From the NCBI GenBank assembly GCA_002794785.1, contig NBBA01000001.1, positions 4,278,001 to 4,342,000 of the forward strand: a stretch of 64,000 nt of DNA, read 5' to 3'. Under the pieces are notes generated by a model. The model saw nothing but the letters and a program-made list of their open reading frames with translations. It made no database searches and was not told the DNA's origin. Below, piece by piece: positions 48,594 to 59,921 of this stretch (the stretch's first letter is position 1; each line of letters opens with the position of its first letter). The DNA is from Coniferiporia sulphurascens. Taxonomy: Eukaryota > Basidiomycota > Agaricomycetes > Hymenochaetales > Hymenochaetaceae. A program made the position numbers and the translations under genes.

Positions 48594-50872
48594 CAGCCGG
48601 GGGTGGGGCGAAAGAGGAACGGGCTCGGCCACGCTGTTTGGGGCAGCTAGAAGAGTCGGCGCGGTGTTCGCCGGAGCAGTTCGAGCATTTGGGGGGGTGG
48701 GTGCAGGGGGTGGAGGCCAGGAGGGCGTCGCGGACACACCCCGGGCAGCGCATGCAATGATCGTCAGTACGGTGACGGCCAGCGCATATGAGGCACGACC
48801 AAGGGCGGTTCCTGCAGTTTTGAACCAGGTGACCTAATGCAGCGCACTTGGTACACTGCATGAGGCGAGGGAGATCACGGCGAGCCACCAGTTTGAGCCG
48901 GCGGCCGAACATGTACACGACGCGGTTCCTCGGGGTGGAGAGGATACTCGCAGAACGGGAGCCCGTAGGGTCTTCAAAGGAGAAGGCAATAGGGGCGGAC
49001 ATGACATCCTCACCCAGGAGAGCGTAAGCCCGGGTCCAGTCGGGCTCAAGGGTTATGGGTAGTGAGAGGAGGTGAGGGTTGGCGGCACGGAACTCGGCTT
49101 GGAGGTCCGCCGCCGTGAAGGCAGGGAGGCCCAGCGCAGGACGCATGGGGACTTCGGCAATTTGGAGGCAGGCCCAAGATATGAGTTGGGAGACTGTGGC
49201 GGGGTAGACGCTTTGCACGGATGCCATCACAACTTCCTTCACGCTGTTCATCGTTGGAACGTGAGTGTTGTGAGCGAACGTAACGAAGCAATTGCCTCGG
49301 TCATTCCAGTGGGCAGTGCGTACGACCAGTTTGGCCGCAGTGGGAAAGCGTGAGAGGGCAGTCCGGACGTTAATAGTCGTTTGGGAATCGGTAGGGCGCG
49401 CTTCAGCAGGGGGCGGGGCCCCATGGAAGCAGATGGCGAGGGTCGGGTCCGTAATAGTACGGATAACCGGGAGGACTGCACGCTTCGGCTCTTGTTTCAC
49501 AGCGCTAGCAGTAGTGGGGGCCCCTGTCGACACTGGCGCTGCAGTAGCAGGGGCAGTGGCAGGGGTAGCCCCACCTGCGGCAAGACCTGGAGTGACAGGT
49601 GTCGGCAAGGTGGACCCGGCGGTGGAGGTAGAAGGGCCCGAAGGTCCTTGTGATGGAGGAGGGGCAGTACTGGGGTTGGTTTTACCCTTCCCTTTCTTGT
49701 CTCTGGAGGGGGCGGACCCGACCCCCGAGGAGCGTGGGGGGGGGCGTTCAAGGGCGTCCATCCGCTGCATCATGAAAGCCATTTGGCGCGTGAGGTCAGA
49801 CATGACCTGCACCATCTGTTGTGGCAGGGAGGGAGGAGAGGGGAGGCCGGCCACAGTCTGAGGGGGCTGGGGGGGGGCAAGGGGGGGTGCGGGGCCTGCG
49901 GCCAAGCTGAGACGGGGGCCAGCCGCCGCCCTAAAGGCCTGTGACGTGGCAGATAGTGCCAGCGGATCCTCCTGGACCAAAGCACTGTTGAGAGAATTGA
50001 CAGCGAAGGCAATCTCTCCGAGGAGGGCGGCAGTTGGGGCAGCCGACACGGAGGTCGTCTTCCCTAGTGCAAGAAGGTCATGGGAGGCGCGCATAGCGGT
50101 AGTAGCGGCCAGCCGGAGGAGGGGTACCTGCAGCGCTTCCGCCCGGGGGGACAGAGGCGCGGGGGCGTTGGTGGATTTGCGCTTTTTCCGCGCAGAGGCC
50201 GTCGACCCCGGTGAGCCATCACCCCCAGCCTCCGACATCTCCGAGTCGGAGTCAAGGGAAGAGATGGCCGCCGATGTCGGGCGGGAGGGACCACGAGGGG
50301 TCTCATCTACTCGGGGAGCAACCCCCCCACCACCAGGGGGCGTGGCAGGGGGGGCAGGCGCAATGAGAGTGGAGCCTGTATCAGTGGGAAGGTGAGTCGC
50401 CCACATGGAGGCAGAAGTGGACTGGGGGGCCTGCGGAGCAGGGGCCAGCAAGGAGGAGAGGCCTGGTGGACCCCCAAAAAGAGGGGGCTCACTAAGAATA
50501 GACCCTGTGAAGGTGAAACCCGGGGGGGGGGGAAAAGGCGGGAGCCATGACCTGGTCAGTTCCTCGGTCGCTCGCGGCTGAAGCAGAGCGGGACGGGGGG
50601 TGAAAGGGTTGGCGAGACGTGATCTCCGCCGCCAGAGGGGAAACTGTGGGGAGAAGCTTGGGGGGCACCGGAGGTGCACGGGAAAAGCTCGCAATCGACC
50701 CTGAAAACGAGGAGGAGCGAGCCGTGACCGTCCCATGAGGAACGAGTGGGTCGACCCCACGGCCATGAAGAGATCGCATACCACCCCGTGTAGAGACAGC
50801 GGGGGCGGAAAAGGTCTCGTCGATGGGGCGAGGGGATTGTTGTTGTTCTGGTTGCTGTTGTTCAGACATAGA
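48586..50872 (-). CDS. LINE ORF1: Gag-like RNA-binding protein with zinc knuckles
   Basis: The first true ATG is at 50872 (MSEQQQPEQQQSPRP). The first 450 residues are Pro/Ala/Ser-rich and low-complexity. A folded part (around GNCFVTFAHNTHVPTMNSVK to RRLKLVARRDLPRLM) is followed by Cys-rich knuckles CTKCAALGHLVQNC (CX2CX4HX4C), CLICAGRHRTDDHC and CSNCSGEHRADSSSC. It should package element RNA. The frame breaks at the G11 run 50522-50532; one added base joins the N-terminal part (...MAPAF) to PPPPGFTFTGSIL. The stop TAG (48588-48586) overlaps the ORF2 start. Confidence 0.85.
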
Positions 50873-50930
50873 GGGCAGAGTGCTCGAAAGACTACCTAGA
50901 TGGTGGTGGTTAGAGGACAAGGAGGATGGC

Positions 50931-50945
50931 GTAAGAGAGGATAGT
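50931..50945. repeat. Target-site duplication, right copy
   Basis: gtaagagaggatagt, perfect match to 44378-44392, directly outside the 5' end of the LINE. Confidence 0.9.
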
Positions 50946-50946
50946 A

Positions 50947-51716
50947 CAGGTGGATGTAAAAAGTTACGGACCGACCGAAAAAGGAAGGAGATCAGACACT
51001 ATTAAATAAATATAACAAATGATATAAATAACAAGATGGTCATATGAACATCCATCTTACTAAGTAAATGATAATGCAACAATAATGCCATATGATAGGA
51101 GCTATGATAGTTATAGTATACGTAGCTCACGGTAGATGTATATAAGGAGAGCTGGTCTCTACTACGAAATACATCGGTTTACACTGATAACCCCATTCCC
51201 TCTCAGTCTTACCACTGCACCTCATCATCTACCACAACGTGTGTAGATTTTAAGAGACACCCTCACTCATGTTTTCTTATGAGCCAAAACATAGCTGCGG
51301 CTTGTACACAGACATGCCAATATACTTTACCAGTAGTCTTAAAATCTACGCATGTTGTGGTAGACAATGAGGTGCAGTGGTGAAGTTGTGGTGAAGGTGG
51401 GTTATCAGTGTAAACTGATGTATTTCATGGTAGAGACCAGCTCTCCTTATATACATGTACTGTGAGCTATGTATACCATAACTATCGTAGCTCCTATTTG
51501 TATGGCGTTATCATTGCGTTATCGTTCACTTAGTAAGATGGATGTTCATATGACCATCTGTATATTTATATTGTTTGTTTATATTTATTTAATAAGTAGG
51601 GTCCTCCTACACTGAGTCAAGTTGTTTGTCCTGCATGAGCAGCAAAAAAGGTGTTTTATGCTCAGTGTGAAAATCTTTCCTTTTTTGGCCGGTGCGTAAC
51701 TTTTTACATCCACCTG
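50947..51716. mobile_element. 770-bp fold-back element with TA target duplication
   Basis: Ends in 22-bp perfect inverted repeats (caggtggatgtaaaaagttacg at 50947-50968 and its complement at 51695-51716), flanked by TA on both sides (50945-50946 and 51717-51718). This is the mark of Tc1/mariner-type transposition. The interior is itself a long imperfect palindrome: about 50999-51262 pairs with about 51335-51596 at roughly 85-90% identity by eye, leaving a loop of about 70 bp. The right arm has about 80 bp with no partner on the left (agtagggtcctcc...). No transposase gene. The LINE inserted immediately to its left. Confidence 0.85.
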
Positions 51717-52059
51717 TAAGTTTAGTCCCGTGCCGAATAAAATATTTGTCCGAATTCTATTTACGAACTCGATCACGTTCCACGACGGTGAATATTTGTG
51801 CCATAGTCCCTCAAACGTCTGCGACCTCTTGCCACAGCCAAAATAATGTTTTGCTTCCGATTTTTTTCGCGGAGCGTATTCTATGGGCCGTCCTGCACGG
51901 ACGTTGGATTTGGTATTAATATCACCATCCCCGCGCAGGCCTCGTGTAGGCGCCATTGGGCATCAGATCCCAGCCCAAGGCGCATCGCCTCCTCCTCTTG
52001 TCTCCCCCCCTTACTGGGACTCCTGCCCAAAGCGGGCTTCTGTGGACGGTGTCCTAGTC

Positions 52060-54891
52060 ATGAAGGCTACGCTGCGCCATGTCTTTGTGGCTCTGCTTCA
52101 AAAGCTGATTGTCCTATGCCAATGCTCGGGTCGCCAATCATTACAGCGCCTGCTCCGTCTCTACTCGGCACTCTTTAGACGCATAGTTCCTGATACCCGC
52201 CGATCCACCAGCGACGAAAGCTCTTATAGCAACAGAGCTATTTTACCGAAAGTCTTCTTCACCTCCCCTGAAAGCACTCAGTGCGACATTTTGACTGGGT
52301 CCTCTGCTGTTGTTGCATACTCTTCTGTACCAACCACGCCTCCGCGTGCACTTACACACCAACGCCATGTGTCAACAGACTCCTGCAATACCACGCCCCT
52401 GTCACCCACGTCCACTCTACATGACTTGCCCGACACCATTTCTGATCCTAAATTCGGAAGGGGGAAGTCCAGTCATCCGATGAGCTTTGGGATATTGGCA
52501 CAAGAATCCTCTCAGCCAAATGGCGTCGTCACCGCTGAGCCTGAAAAACTGGTCGCTCCTCCAATTAAGCACATAAAATGTATATTTCCTTCCCATGTGT
52601 CTCGGTACGACCGAAAGATACCCATGTATGTCGCCACCAGTCCCGAACAGTAACCATTCTCCTAACATGATCACAGAAAAAGCGAGCATGGACCGTTTAC
52701 TTTTGCGCCTTTGCAAACCTTTGAGGTCCATGAGTTAGCTATCTCGACATTTACTCACGTAATCCAGGTTGCTAATGATCACTTTAGCAACGATCCTGTT
52801 ACAGATTGGACACTTTACGTGCAGCCGGAAGGACAACCGTACTTCTTCAATGACAAGAGGTCGTCACTGCAAACGTTCAATTACCTCACCGAAGCTAATC
52901 TCCTCGATGAGGGGATCCAGGGCGAAGTCAACCTATTCGTTGAGAATTTTGAGCAAAGAGCCCGCAGCCTCGACGGACTGCACCTGCCCTCAAAAGTAGA
53001 TGTGGTCCTCGAAGTTAATGAAAATGATTGGCTATATTACATGGTGGATTTGGACCGCCGCTGCGTATTCTGGATTGATGAATGTGTCATTGACGATTAC
53101 ATCCTGCCTACAAAATTCGGCGTCGAGCGGCCACAACATCTTCGTGCGTATTCAGGATCCCGAGCGAGTTTCAATTCTGACTCCATACGATATAGGACAT
53201 CTACTCGATTTCGAATTCTGGCAACACATTGAATATTTTCCCAGCCATCGGCCACTATTAGATGGGGTGTTAGATGAGTTGGTGGGAATTCTCCTACATA
53301 GTCATATCGGTGCGCATAGTATGCTTGAGGACCAGTTTCATCCATATAACGAGAAGTCCAGATGTCATAACTTCCCTCACTTCGACGGCGGCATACGACG
53401 ACCAAGAACTCCAGTCGTTGACGGGGTCTGTTAAGCACCTACAAGGTTGGAACAATAGTATTCACTCGTAAATTGATTGATCATAACTGCAATCTTCCCC
53501 AGTGATACAAAGGTCGGAAAGGGCTTCCAGCTATGTTGTCACGGCGTCAGGTGAGTTTGACTAGCTCGATCGTCCCAGTCTACTATCTGATTGCACTTCT
53601 AGCCCGTCTGATGGCTCTTTTCGGTATGTCTACTGGAATGCTTGAGTGCTCAACGTATATCGCATTTCTGACCCTTCTGCGCATTCAGCAAACGAGCGCT
53701 TCTATAACTTCTCCGGCTTTCATGGAGCGCGTCTTTCGTTGCATCAAAGCGTCCGTGACGAGAGCGAAAAGTCACACTCATGGCTCATCAAGTCGCTATC
53801 TCTGGTGTTGTTTTACTCTCCCGAAACACATCTTCTTGGACTACAAAAACTGTGGCTTGATGGCATAATTAAAGCGCGTTACTGGAAAAAATTCCAATCG
53901 AGGCTTGAGCGCGACTGGGAGGGCGTCGTGCTTTATGTACGTGCATTTCAACCCAATGTTTTTATTGTTCGTTCATGATGATGGTAATTCTCGTACCGAA
54001 ACTCTTACTGCAACCAGTCGACCGTGCTCCTGAACGCCAATGTCGCATTCCTATCCATTCCAGTCGTGTTGTCGAACAACAATGGGTTGTTGTTCTCTCC
54101 TGCAGCAGCTGCCAGCCAAGTATCCATAATTGCGAGCCTCGGAAGTATTATTATTGGGCTACTACTTGTACGGCAATTGCGCATAAGTGCAAAAGAAAGT
54201 GCGGAAGATGCGGTGAGCTAGGAAAACGCCATTTTAATTTCTCATGAGTTCACTCATTGCGAATGCCCCCGGATACTCCCCGCCGCTAAACAGATAGCAT
54301 ACCTTGAACGTCGGACCCACCCGCAACTCGGCCTCGAGACAATGGCTATTCTTTACAGTCTGCCGTTTGCATTGCTCATGTGGGGGTGCGTAATCGCTAC
54401 TTTATAGCCTTCGAATGATCTAGCTGCCTTCTGACATTTCCTTTTCATCGAAAAGAATGATAACATTCCTTACGGCTGTCGCGATCATGTGTTTCTACGA
54501 CGCAGACGGTAATTCGACCCTCCTAACACCCCTAATCTACGCGGTTCCTTGGGCCTTCGTCGTTCTATTGATCAGCTGGACGGTGCTCACCGGCTGGGAG
54601 ACGACTCAACATATGAATTGGCGCTCGCTCATACCTTCCTTTGACGCGCGGGAAGCATGGCGGAGATGGCGGAAGCACGACTCGGGCGAGGAGGAGGTAG
54701 CCGATGGATCAGACGGAGAACTGGAGCTAGAGGATACCGACTCTCGCTCAATACGATCTTCTCACCCGACCCGCTCAAACGTAACAGTAACTGGGAGGAA
54801 ATGGCGCTCGCGCGTTCGCAAGCTCACGGAGGGGCCGAGGCGCCGCTTGACGCGGAGGAGGCCCAACCCTCTGAACCAAAATGAACTCTAA
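52060..54891 (+). CDS. Agaricomycete-type uncharacterised multi-pass membrane protein
   Basis: About ten exons. The N-terminus is Ser/Thr-rich and disordered (residues about 1-170). A globular part follows: THVIQVANDHF, WTLYVQPEGQPYFFND (a WW-like strand pattern), YMVDLDRRCVFWIDECVI, DFEFWQHIEYFPSHRPLL and SHSWLIKSLSLVLFYSPETH. The C-terminus has three likely membrane helices (ANVAFLSIPVVL; SIIASLGSIIIGLLLVRQL; MAILYSLPFALLMWGMITFL) plus YAVPWAFVVLLISWTVL, then a basic tail. The blocks YFPSH, LFYSPETHL..LQKLW.DGII and VLLNANVAFLSIP are those of a large family expanded in Agaricomycetes with no known function. The start is uncertain: in-frame ATGs at 51883 and 52060; the latter gives MKATLRHVFVALLQ. 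The donor gtatgtctactgg (about 53625) splits LFA|NERF. Frame unbroken. Confidence 0.75.
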
Positions 54892-56415
54892 CTCAAGATT
54901 TTCGTATTTAGATGAAAGCCCATCATGGGATTTCCTTTCTTTTCGCTACGACGCCATAGTGAAGGGGAGTGGGAGAGCTCGGATACCGGATCCCTGGCGT
55001 ACGTTTGTATCAGTAGTTTCGATTGTTTCTGTTCTTTTTTTTGTATGATCTGCTTGCACTTGATGGTATTTAACATTCGTCGCCTGACGTCGGTTGACGA
55101 TTTAGTTTTGTTATGTTGTGACCGCTCTCATTCAATGTTTTCCCTAGACGCCTGAGTACTCACGATTTATCACGTTATATCCCATTTTCCATTTTCCATC
55201 TTCCTCTGATTTCTTTTCAATGTATCGGAAGGCTCCGGATGACTGCGTCTGTTCGCTGTGCATGTGTCGACTACAGTAGTTTGCTTTGACAAGACAAACC
55301 TATTCCATCGAGTCTCGACCTTGTGTAATTCTTGCCGAGCGAAGCGCGCATTCGCTCTGGACAGTGCAAAGCACGAGGCCGGATGACGTGTCGAAGGGCG
55401 AAATGTCTCCGATGCTGGTGCTTATTTAACCTGTGGGGCTCTTGTAAAGTGACTGCAGTGCCTGTAGTATATACTAGTAGTATGCTCCAAGTTTCTTACA
55501 AACTCATGTCCAAAGCAAAACTACCCTCAAGCCGGAAACCTACCACCAAAAAAAAACGAGAAATGTTCATAAACTAAACAACAGCCTGCATGGATTTCTC
55601 ACTGGTGTTACCATAACGTGGAAGAAAGAAATCAAAATTTACATACGTAGGATTATTCGGTGAACCCGTCAGAGTCCGGCTTACTTTAGTGCTTACAGGT
55701 GAGATGTAAAAAAGTTAGCGGAAGCATTTTTATCGAGATAGGTGCGACCACAGGAATCAGCATAGGCAAGGGTGACGCTATCAGCGGAAGCAATCTTCGC
55801 ACGAGAAAGCAAGCAGGAATAACGCTCACAGGAAAAGGAATAGGATTCATATATTCAAAACAACCTGTAAGGATTAATGCTACCTCCTATTCAGATATAA
55901 AACATATAAAGAGATTGTAACTGCTCACCTCAGTCCACAAGAAAAATATTATGACTATATGCGCTATCCGAAACAGGAATGCGCTTACCGGCTTGCTTAC
56001 AAACTTTCGCATTCAGATGCTATGTCATACAATCCTAACAGATCGATTGGAAACATCCGGGAGAGGAAACAATCGAGACTAACGGGTCCAAAATATGATT
56101 GTTGATATATGTACAAGAACTTGCCTGTATATCGAAACATCGGAATGAAATAATGAAGGTCTCGACACACAGGGATTGTGTTTGCATTGTAGAATATGGA
56201 GAATAGTACCCTGAAGAATATATTCGATGTTCTCGTAAAGGTAAGCCAATCCATAGAAAATGGTTAACCCTATCTCGACTCAACCCATAATTCTGGACAG
56301 ACCGGAACGCGTCAATCCCATGCCGTGAGAGGTGAAAAGAAATATCTGAAAGCGACTTCCCCGTGTAGTGCATTCAATACCGTGTTATATTAATTAAAAG
56401 CTCAAACGGCTGTTG
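54892..56415. other. 1.5-kb intergenic region with a diverged repeat
   Basis: No gene. It holds a second, diverged copy of the MITE-like sequence (55481-55650). The 55700-55920 part is open on the plus strand but without recognisable features. Confidence 0.4.
55481..55650 (+). repeat. Diverged copy of the 44.2-kb MITE-like sequence
   Basis: Same order of blocks as 44189-44360: tatgctcc...ttcttacaaactcatgtccaaagc, the adenine-rich aaaaaaaaacgag, acaacagcctgcatgga and gttaccataacgtggaag (compare gttactatggcgtggaag). The terminal repeats are degraded here, and both copies are in the same orientation. Confidence 0.6.
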
Positions 56416-56849
56416 TCAAACTACAGTTAAACGTCCACCCCAACTAATCCACAGGATAGCAAAAGCCCACAACGAGGACACGCGGTAAAGAGACCGGTAA
56501 CACGCGGCATGAAGATATCCGATGATTAAGTCATCTGGAAGGCCGGCGAAGAATGAAAGTTGGGCAAAAGCCCTCGCATCAGCGGCCCCAACAGACGCAA
56601 ACGTGTAGACCGTCACGTTGCTAACGTAGATCATTAATATCGCCTTAACATCAACACGATCGATGGGTACATGAACCATTTCGACGGAGTCGCTAGCGAA
56701 AGGCGTTGATTGTCCAGGACGCTTGGAACTATAATCCAATGTACGAATGAGTTTGCGCAGGAAATCTGAGTTCTGTAAAATAATATTTAGCAAGTCACAG
56801 ACTCTAATAGAAAAGATCGTCCGTATACCTCCAGGTGGTGTAAGTTCAT
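56416..56849 (-). CDS. Hypothetical small protein, uncertain
   Basis: ATG at 56849-56847 gives MNLHHLE; an intron (gtatacggac...tattttacag, about 56773-56828) joins it to NSDFLRKLIRTLDYSSKRPG. The frame then stays open to 56416, with hydrophobic stretches (AILMIYVSNVTVYTFASVGA and SSLWAFAILWISWGGRL) that could be membrane segments. No family is recognised. It is divergent from paralogue B, whose ATG lies 375 bp away. It could equally be a chance open frame or a decayed gene. Confidence 0.3.
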
Positions 56850-57132
56850 TGTACTTGGCCGACGCGTTCATTTGATGCGCGTCCACCCCACACAACTTCG
56901 ACCCTAAAGCATATCAATTACAAATCCCACACAAAGACGGAGGTAACCGGATATAAACGCACCTCCGACAACAGCGGCGCTTGAACTCTTGCACGAACAA
57001 ACGCGCACTGCGTAGTTGTTTCTAGAACAATCAGAAAGAGGCAGCACGGAAAGATTACTTCTACAGCCAGCTGTGCAACTCGAAGACACGCCTCTCCCAC
57101 GAAAGAGAAATTGAATTGAAACTGCAGACAAG

Positions 57133-57142
57133 GATAAAAAGG
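57133..57142 (+). promoter_or_regulatory. TATA box of paralogue B
   Basis: gataaaaagg about 90 bp before the ATG at 57224; resembles the TATAAAA(A)GG of paralogues A and C. Confidence 0.5.
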
Positions 57143-57223
57143 AGCGGAAGCAAAGTATTCTCGACCGCCAACTTTCCCTAGGACGGTCCGCCCTGAACAC
57201 CCACGGTATCCAACCCCGCACAA

Positions 57224-58380
57224 ATGCGTATTTGGCCGTCTACACCTTCGAGATCACCCAAAGCCGACCATCCACATACCTCTCCACCTCCTAAACCGCC
57301 AGCTATAGTGGGGATGGACGCCATGAACAAAGCCTCGGCTTTATGCATCGACATTGCGGCGTATCACGACCGATACACGGAGATTCTAGGGCCGCCCTCC
57401 TCAGAACCGAGGACGCGCAGCAGTTCCATTACCAGCCCCATGGCGCCACGCTCTCCTTCTCCAAGCCCGCTCGACCCGCCGCTTTCGCGATCGAGCACAT
57501 TCCGGGAAAGCGATAGGACTCGGACAGTCAGGTCTAGAGACATCGGAAATCCACCTAGCGGGGGGGGCCACTCGCCTTCCCTACAAGGTTTACACAACAT
57601 ATCAGGGGATGCGACAGCATTCCCACATATCCAATGGGACGCATACGACGTCACCTCCGTGGAATACGCCGTGAAACTCGTGCAGAGAGTAACGAGCCAC
57701 CACGACATCGACCGTTTCGTCTCAGGCGTTCGCATCTGGCTAAAGGGCCTCTCCAGGCTTGACGGTGCGAACGTGGCCGCCCGCATCCGCACAGCGGCCA
57801 TCGAACGTTTTCTACATGTTTGGAAGCTGGTACGTCCATCCGCTTTCTCCATCTTTTCGCCACGTATCTCCCAATAATTTGCAGCCAAACGAGAAACCAA
57901 TCGAGAGACCAATAGAGCGATCACTCGCCTTCACTGACGATATTGATACTGGTCTCGCTGTCGCTCGACTTCTCGGCATGCTCTTCCACGCTCAAGTTCT
58001 TGGGAGCACCGACATCGCTTTCGCCGCTGAGCTCCTTTTCAAGAATCGTTACCAGGCTGGGAGCCTTCGTGCGATGTACGAGTTGATTAGAGCTTCAGAA
58101 ATGAGGACGTGTCGTAGCGCTGCTCTTGAGCGCATGGTAGTGCTCGCCGATGGCCTGAAGGCGGTGAAGAATGAGTTGGGCTGCCCCAACGAAATGAAAT
58201 TCTATGCCGGCGTAAGTCTTCGCCCTTTGAACCTCTTGGATAATAAAGTTGATGAACAAACCTCGCTTACAGGAAATCATCCGCCTTATCGATCACTTCA
58301 AGAGTATGTTGGCCTTTAATACATTGCCTCCCGTGAATTCTAGAGGTGGTAGCCGCGTGATGCGACTCGACTCTGTGTAG
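57224..58380 (+). CDS. Paralogue B of the MIF4G-like family
   Basis: Three exons: 57224-57829 (202 codons), 57885-58211 (109) and 58273-58380 (35 plus stop), both introns phase 0. These positions and sizes match paralogues A and C. The N-terminus is Pro/Ser-rich (SPSPSPLDPPLSRSSTF). The core begins YDVTSVEYAVKLVQRVTS, reaches FLHVWKL at the first junction, then ARLLGMLFHAQVLGSTDIAF, AAELLFKNRYQAG and RAMYELIRASE, and closes with FYAG|EIIRLIDHFK. The final exon diverges from A and C: EIIRLIDHF replaces the MIRRYAE ending, and the tail is longer. Opposite orientation to A and C. An internal ATG at codon 31 (GMDAMNKA) is an alternative start. About 346 residues. Confidence 0.75.
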
Positions 58381-59921
58381 TCGCTTTCGCGTCGTAAGGC
58401 GATTATGAGACAATACTTCTAATATGACCACCAACCTATGTCCAGACATGTAGACCCTCCTTACTTTCCGATATTCGAATATGCACCATGCCCTTCTCTG
58501 CTAAAGTTTGGTAGGCGAAGCGTTTGCGAGCGTGTACGCCGTGGCGGGACAGATGGATCAGGCAAACCGACCTGTAAAGAAATTGTCGAGAGAGTGGGGG
58601 CTATACTGCGTTAAGTGTTCACACTGGACTTAAGAGGTTTGGTCACAGGATCAGATAAGCCAGATCAGTCATTCTTATCCACATCTCAACGCGGCGGCAA
58701 CGTGTTTTCCATGCTGCACTTGGCGGCGATCGGAAGTAGACGTGGCTTGAGTTTCTCAAGAACCCTACCAAGATATCTTCAATGAACCAACATATTCAAA
58801 CATACAAAGAGCCTTACATGGACGTCGGTCGTATGATCCGAGAAATACAAGGTCACTTGCGCCCTGCAGAAGGGGGTCCGCCGTCGCACACCCCAAAACC
58901 AGGAGACCAGAACCCGCGTACCAGTGCGGTTCATCGATTGTGATGAACGAGGAAGTGGCTTGCTTCGTGATAGGCTGAGTAAAATTAGAAAATACAACAA
59001 TTTGAAATCGATTATTCCGGGGCAGCACGCTCGCGAAGTTTGTGCTCGCGGCATAGTACTATGTGAAGTGTTCAATTCCTCTTCAACTTGAAGGGAGGAG
59101 CCATACGAAGGGATGGACGCAACCCTAGATGGGCTTCACGCGCTTACTTACCTGCATTACATTTTGCTATTTGAACGTTTAGTCGGAGTGTAAAATCTTC
59201 CTAAATAGATATTTCCCTTCGAACCTTGTTCTTCCATACCACAACCACAAGTCAAGCTGCGAAAGTGAGCTCAGTCATCTTGTGCGGAGAAGAGCGCCAG
59301 GAATCAAGATGGGCATAGATAATAGGCCATCTTCCCACTGTTAATAGTATGCCGAGCTCTTTCGTTGGTCTTCCTGTTCACCGTTGACCTACACTCTTAT
59401 CGATTTGCATGCTGCTGATTGTGCCGTGCCCCGTCTGCGGCGCACTCAAGCAATATAAAAGACGCGCCGGCTTTACCTCTGTCTCTCCTTCCTTTTGGTT
59501 TTGCTCCTCTCAAGTCAAGCTGGAGCCATGTCCGTCTGTTTGGGATATTTCCTTTCCCACAAAGCATGCGGCAGCGGAGTGTTGCGTAAATTTGGACACC
59601 GCACCCATGATAAACACCCCTTAGCAGTGGTGAATGTTACCGTTACTCCAGGTCGCTGTTCTACTAATCTCATTGGTGTGTTTCTACTGACCTATGTCTT
59701 TGACCTTTTTCCTAGATGCCGGTTGACACCAGATATGTATTCACGCGATATGATTTCTCGCACTTACATTTCAAACGTCTGTCTCTGTACATTGAGTAAC
59801 ATCCTTTTAACTCAGTCCTAATTCTAATCTTCAAACGATAACTGGCGAGTGTAATCACCACGAGTCATACGGGAAAAGAATCAAATAAGCGATGTTTACA
59901 GCTCGTTGCCTCGAACAGTTA
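58381..59921. other. 1.5-kb region between convergent paralogues B and C
   Basis: No gene recognised. It contains the 3' flank of paralogue C, part of which (59659-59815) is repeated at 61897-62063. A plus-strand TATA-like caatataaaag lies at about 59450; no gene could be matched to it. Confidence 0.4.
59659..59815. repeat. 3'-flank repeat of paralogue C, copy 1
   Basis: Direct repeat of 61897-62063: gttctactaatctcattgg..., ctatgtctttgacc, gatatgatttctcgcactt, acatttcaaacgtctgtctc and gtaacatcctttt are shared with small differences. It lies just downstream of the paralogue C stop. Confidence 0.8.

Larger units (their letters stand above)
44393..50930 (-). mobile_element. Full-length non-LTR (LINE) retrotransposon, Tad1/I-like organisation
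   Basis: A 6.5-kb element on the minus strand, bounded by perfect 15-bp target-site duplications. From its 5' end (50930): short leader, ORF1 with zinc knuckles, ORF2 with endonuclease, reverse transcriptase and RNase H, then a 3' UTR ending in an 8-bp stem hairpin and a poly-A tail (poly-T on the plus strand). The 3' end occurs twice. The outer copy (about 44392-44472) is a 70-bp fragment with its own 11-nt poly-T. It is separated from the inner copy by another taagagaggatagt (44473-44486) and a 16-nt poly-T. The two differ at two positions. The order EEP-RT-RNase H with a Cys/His C-terminal motif fits the Tad1/I group found in fungi; I cannot assign the clade more finely. Confidence 0.92.
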
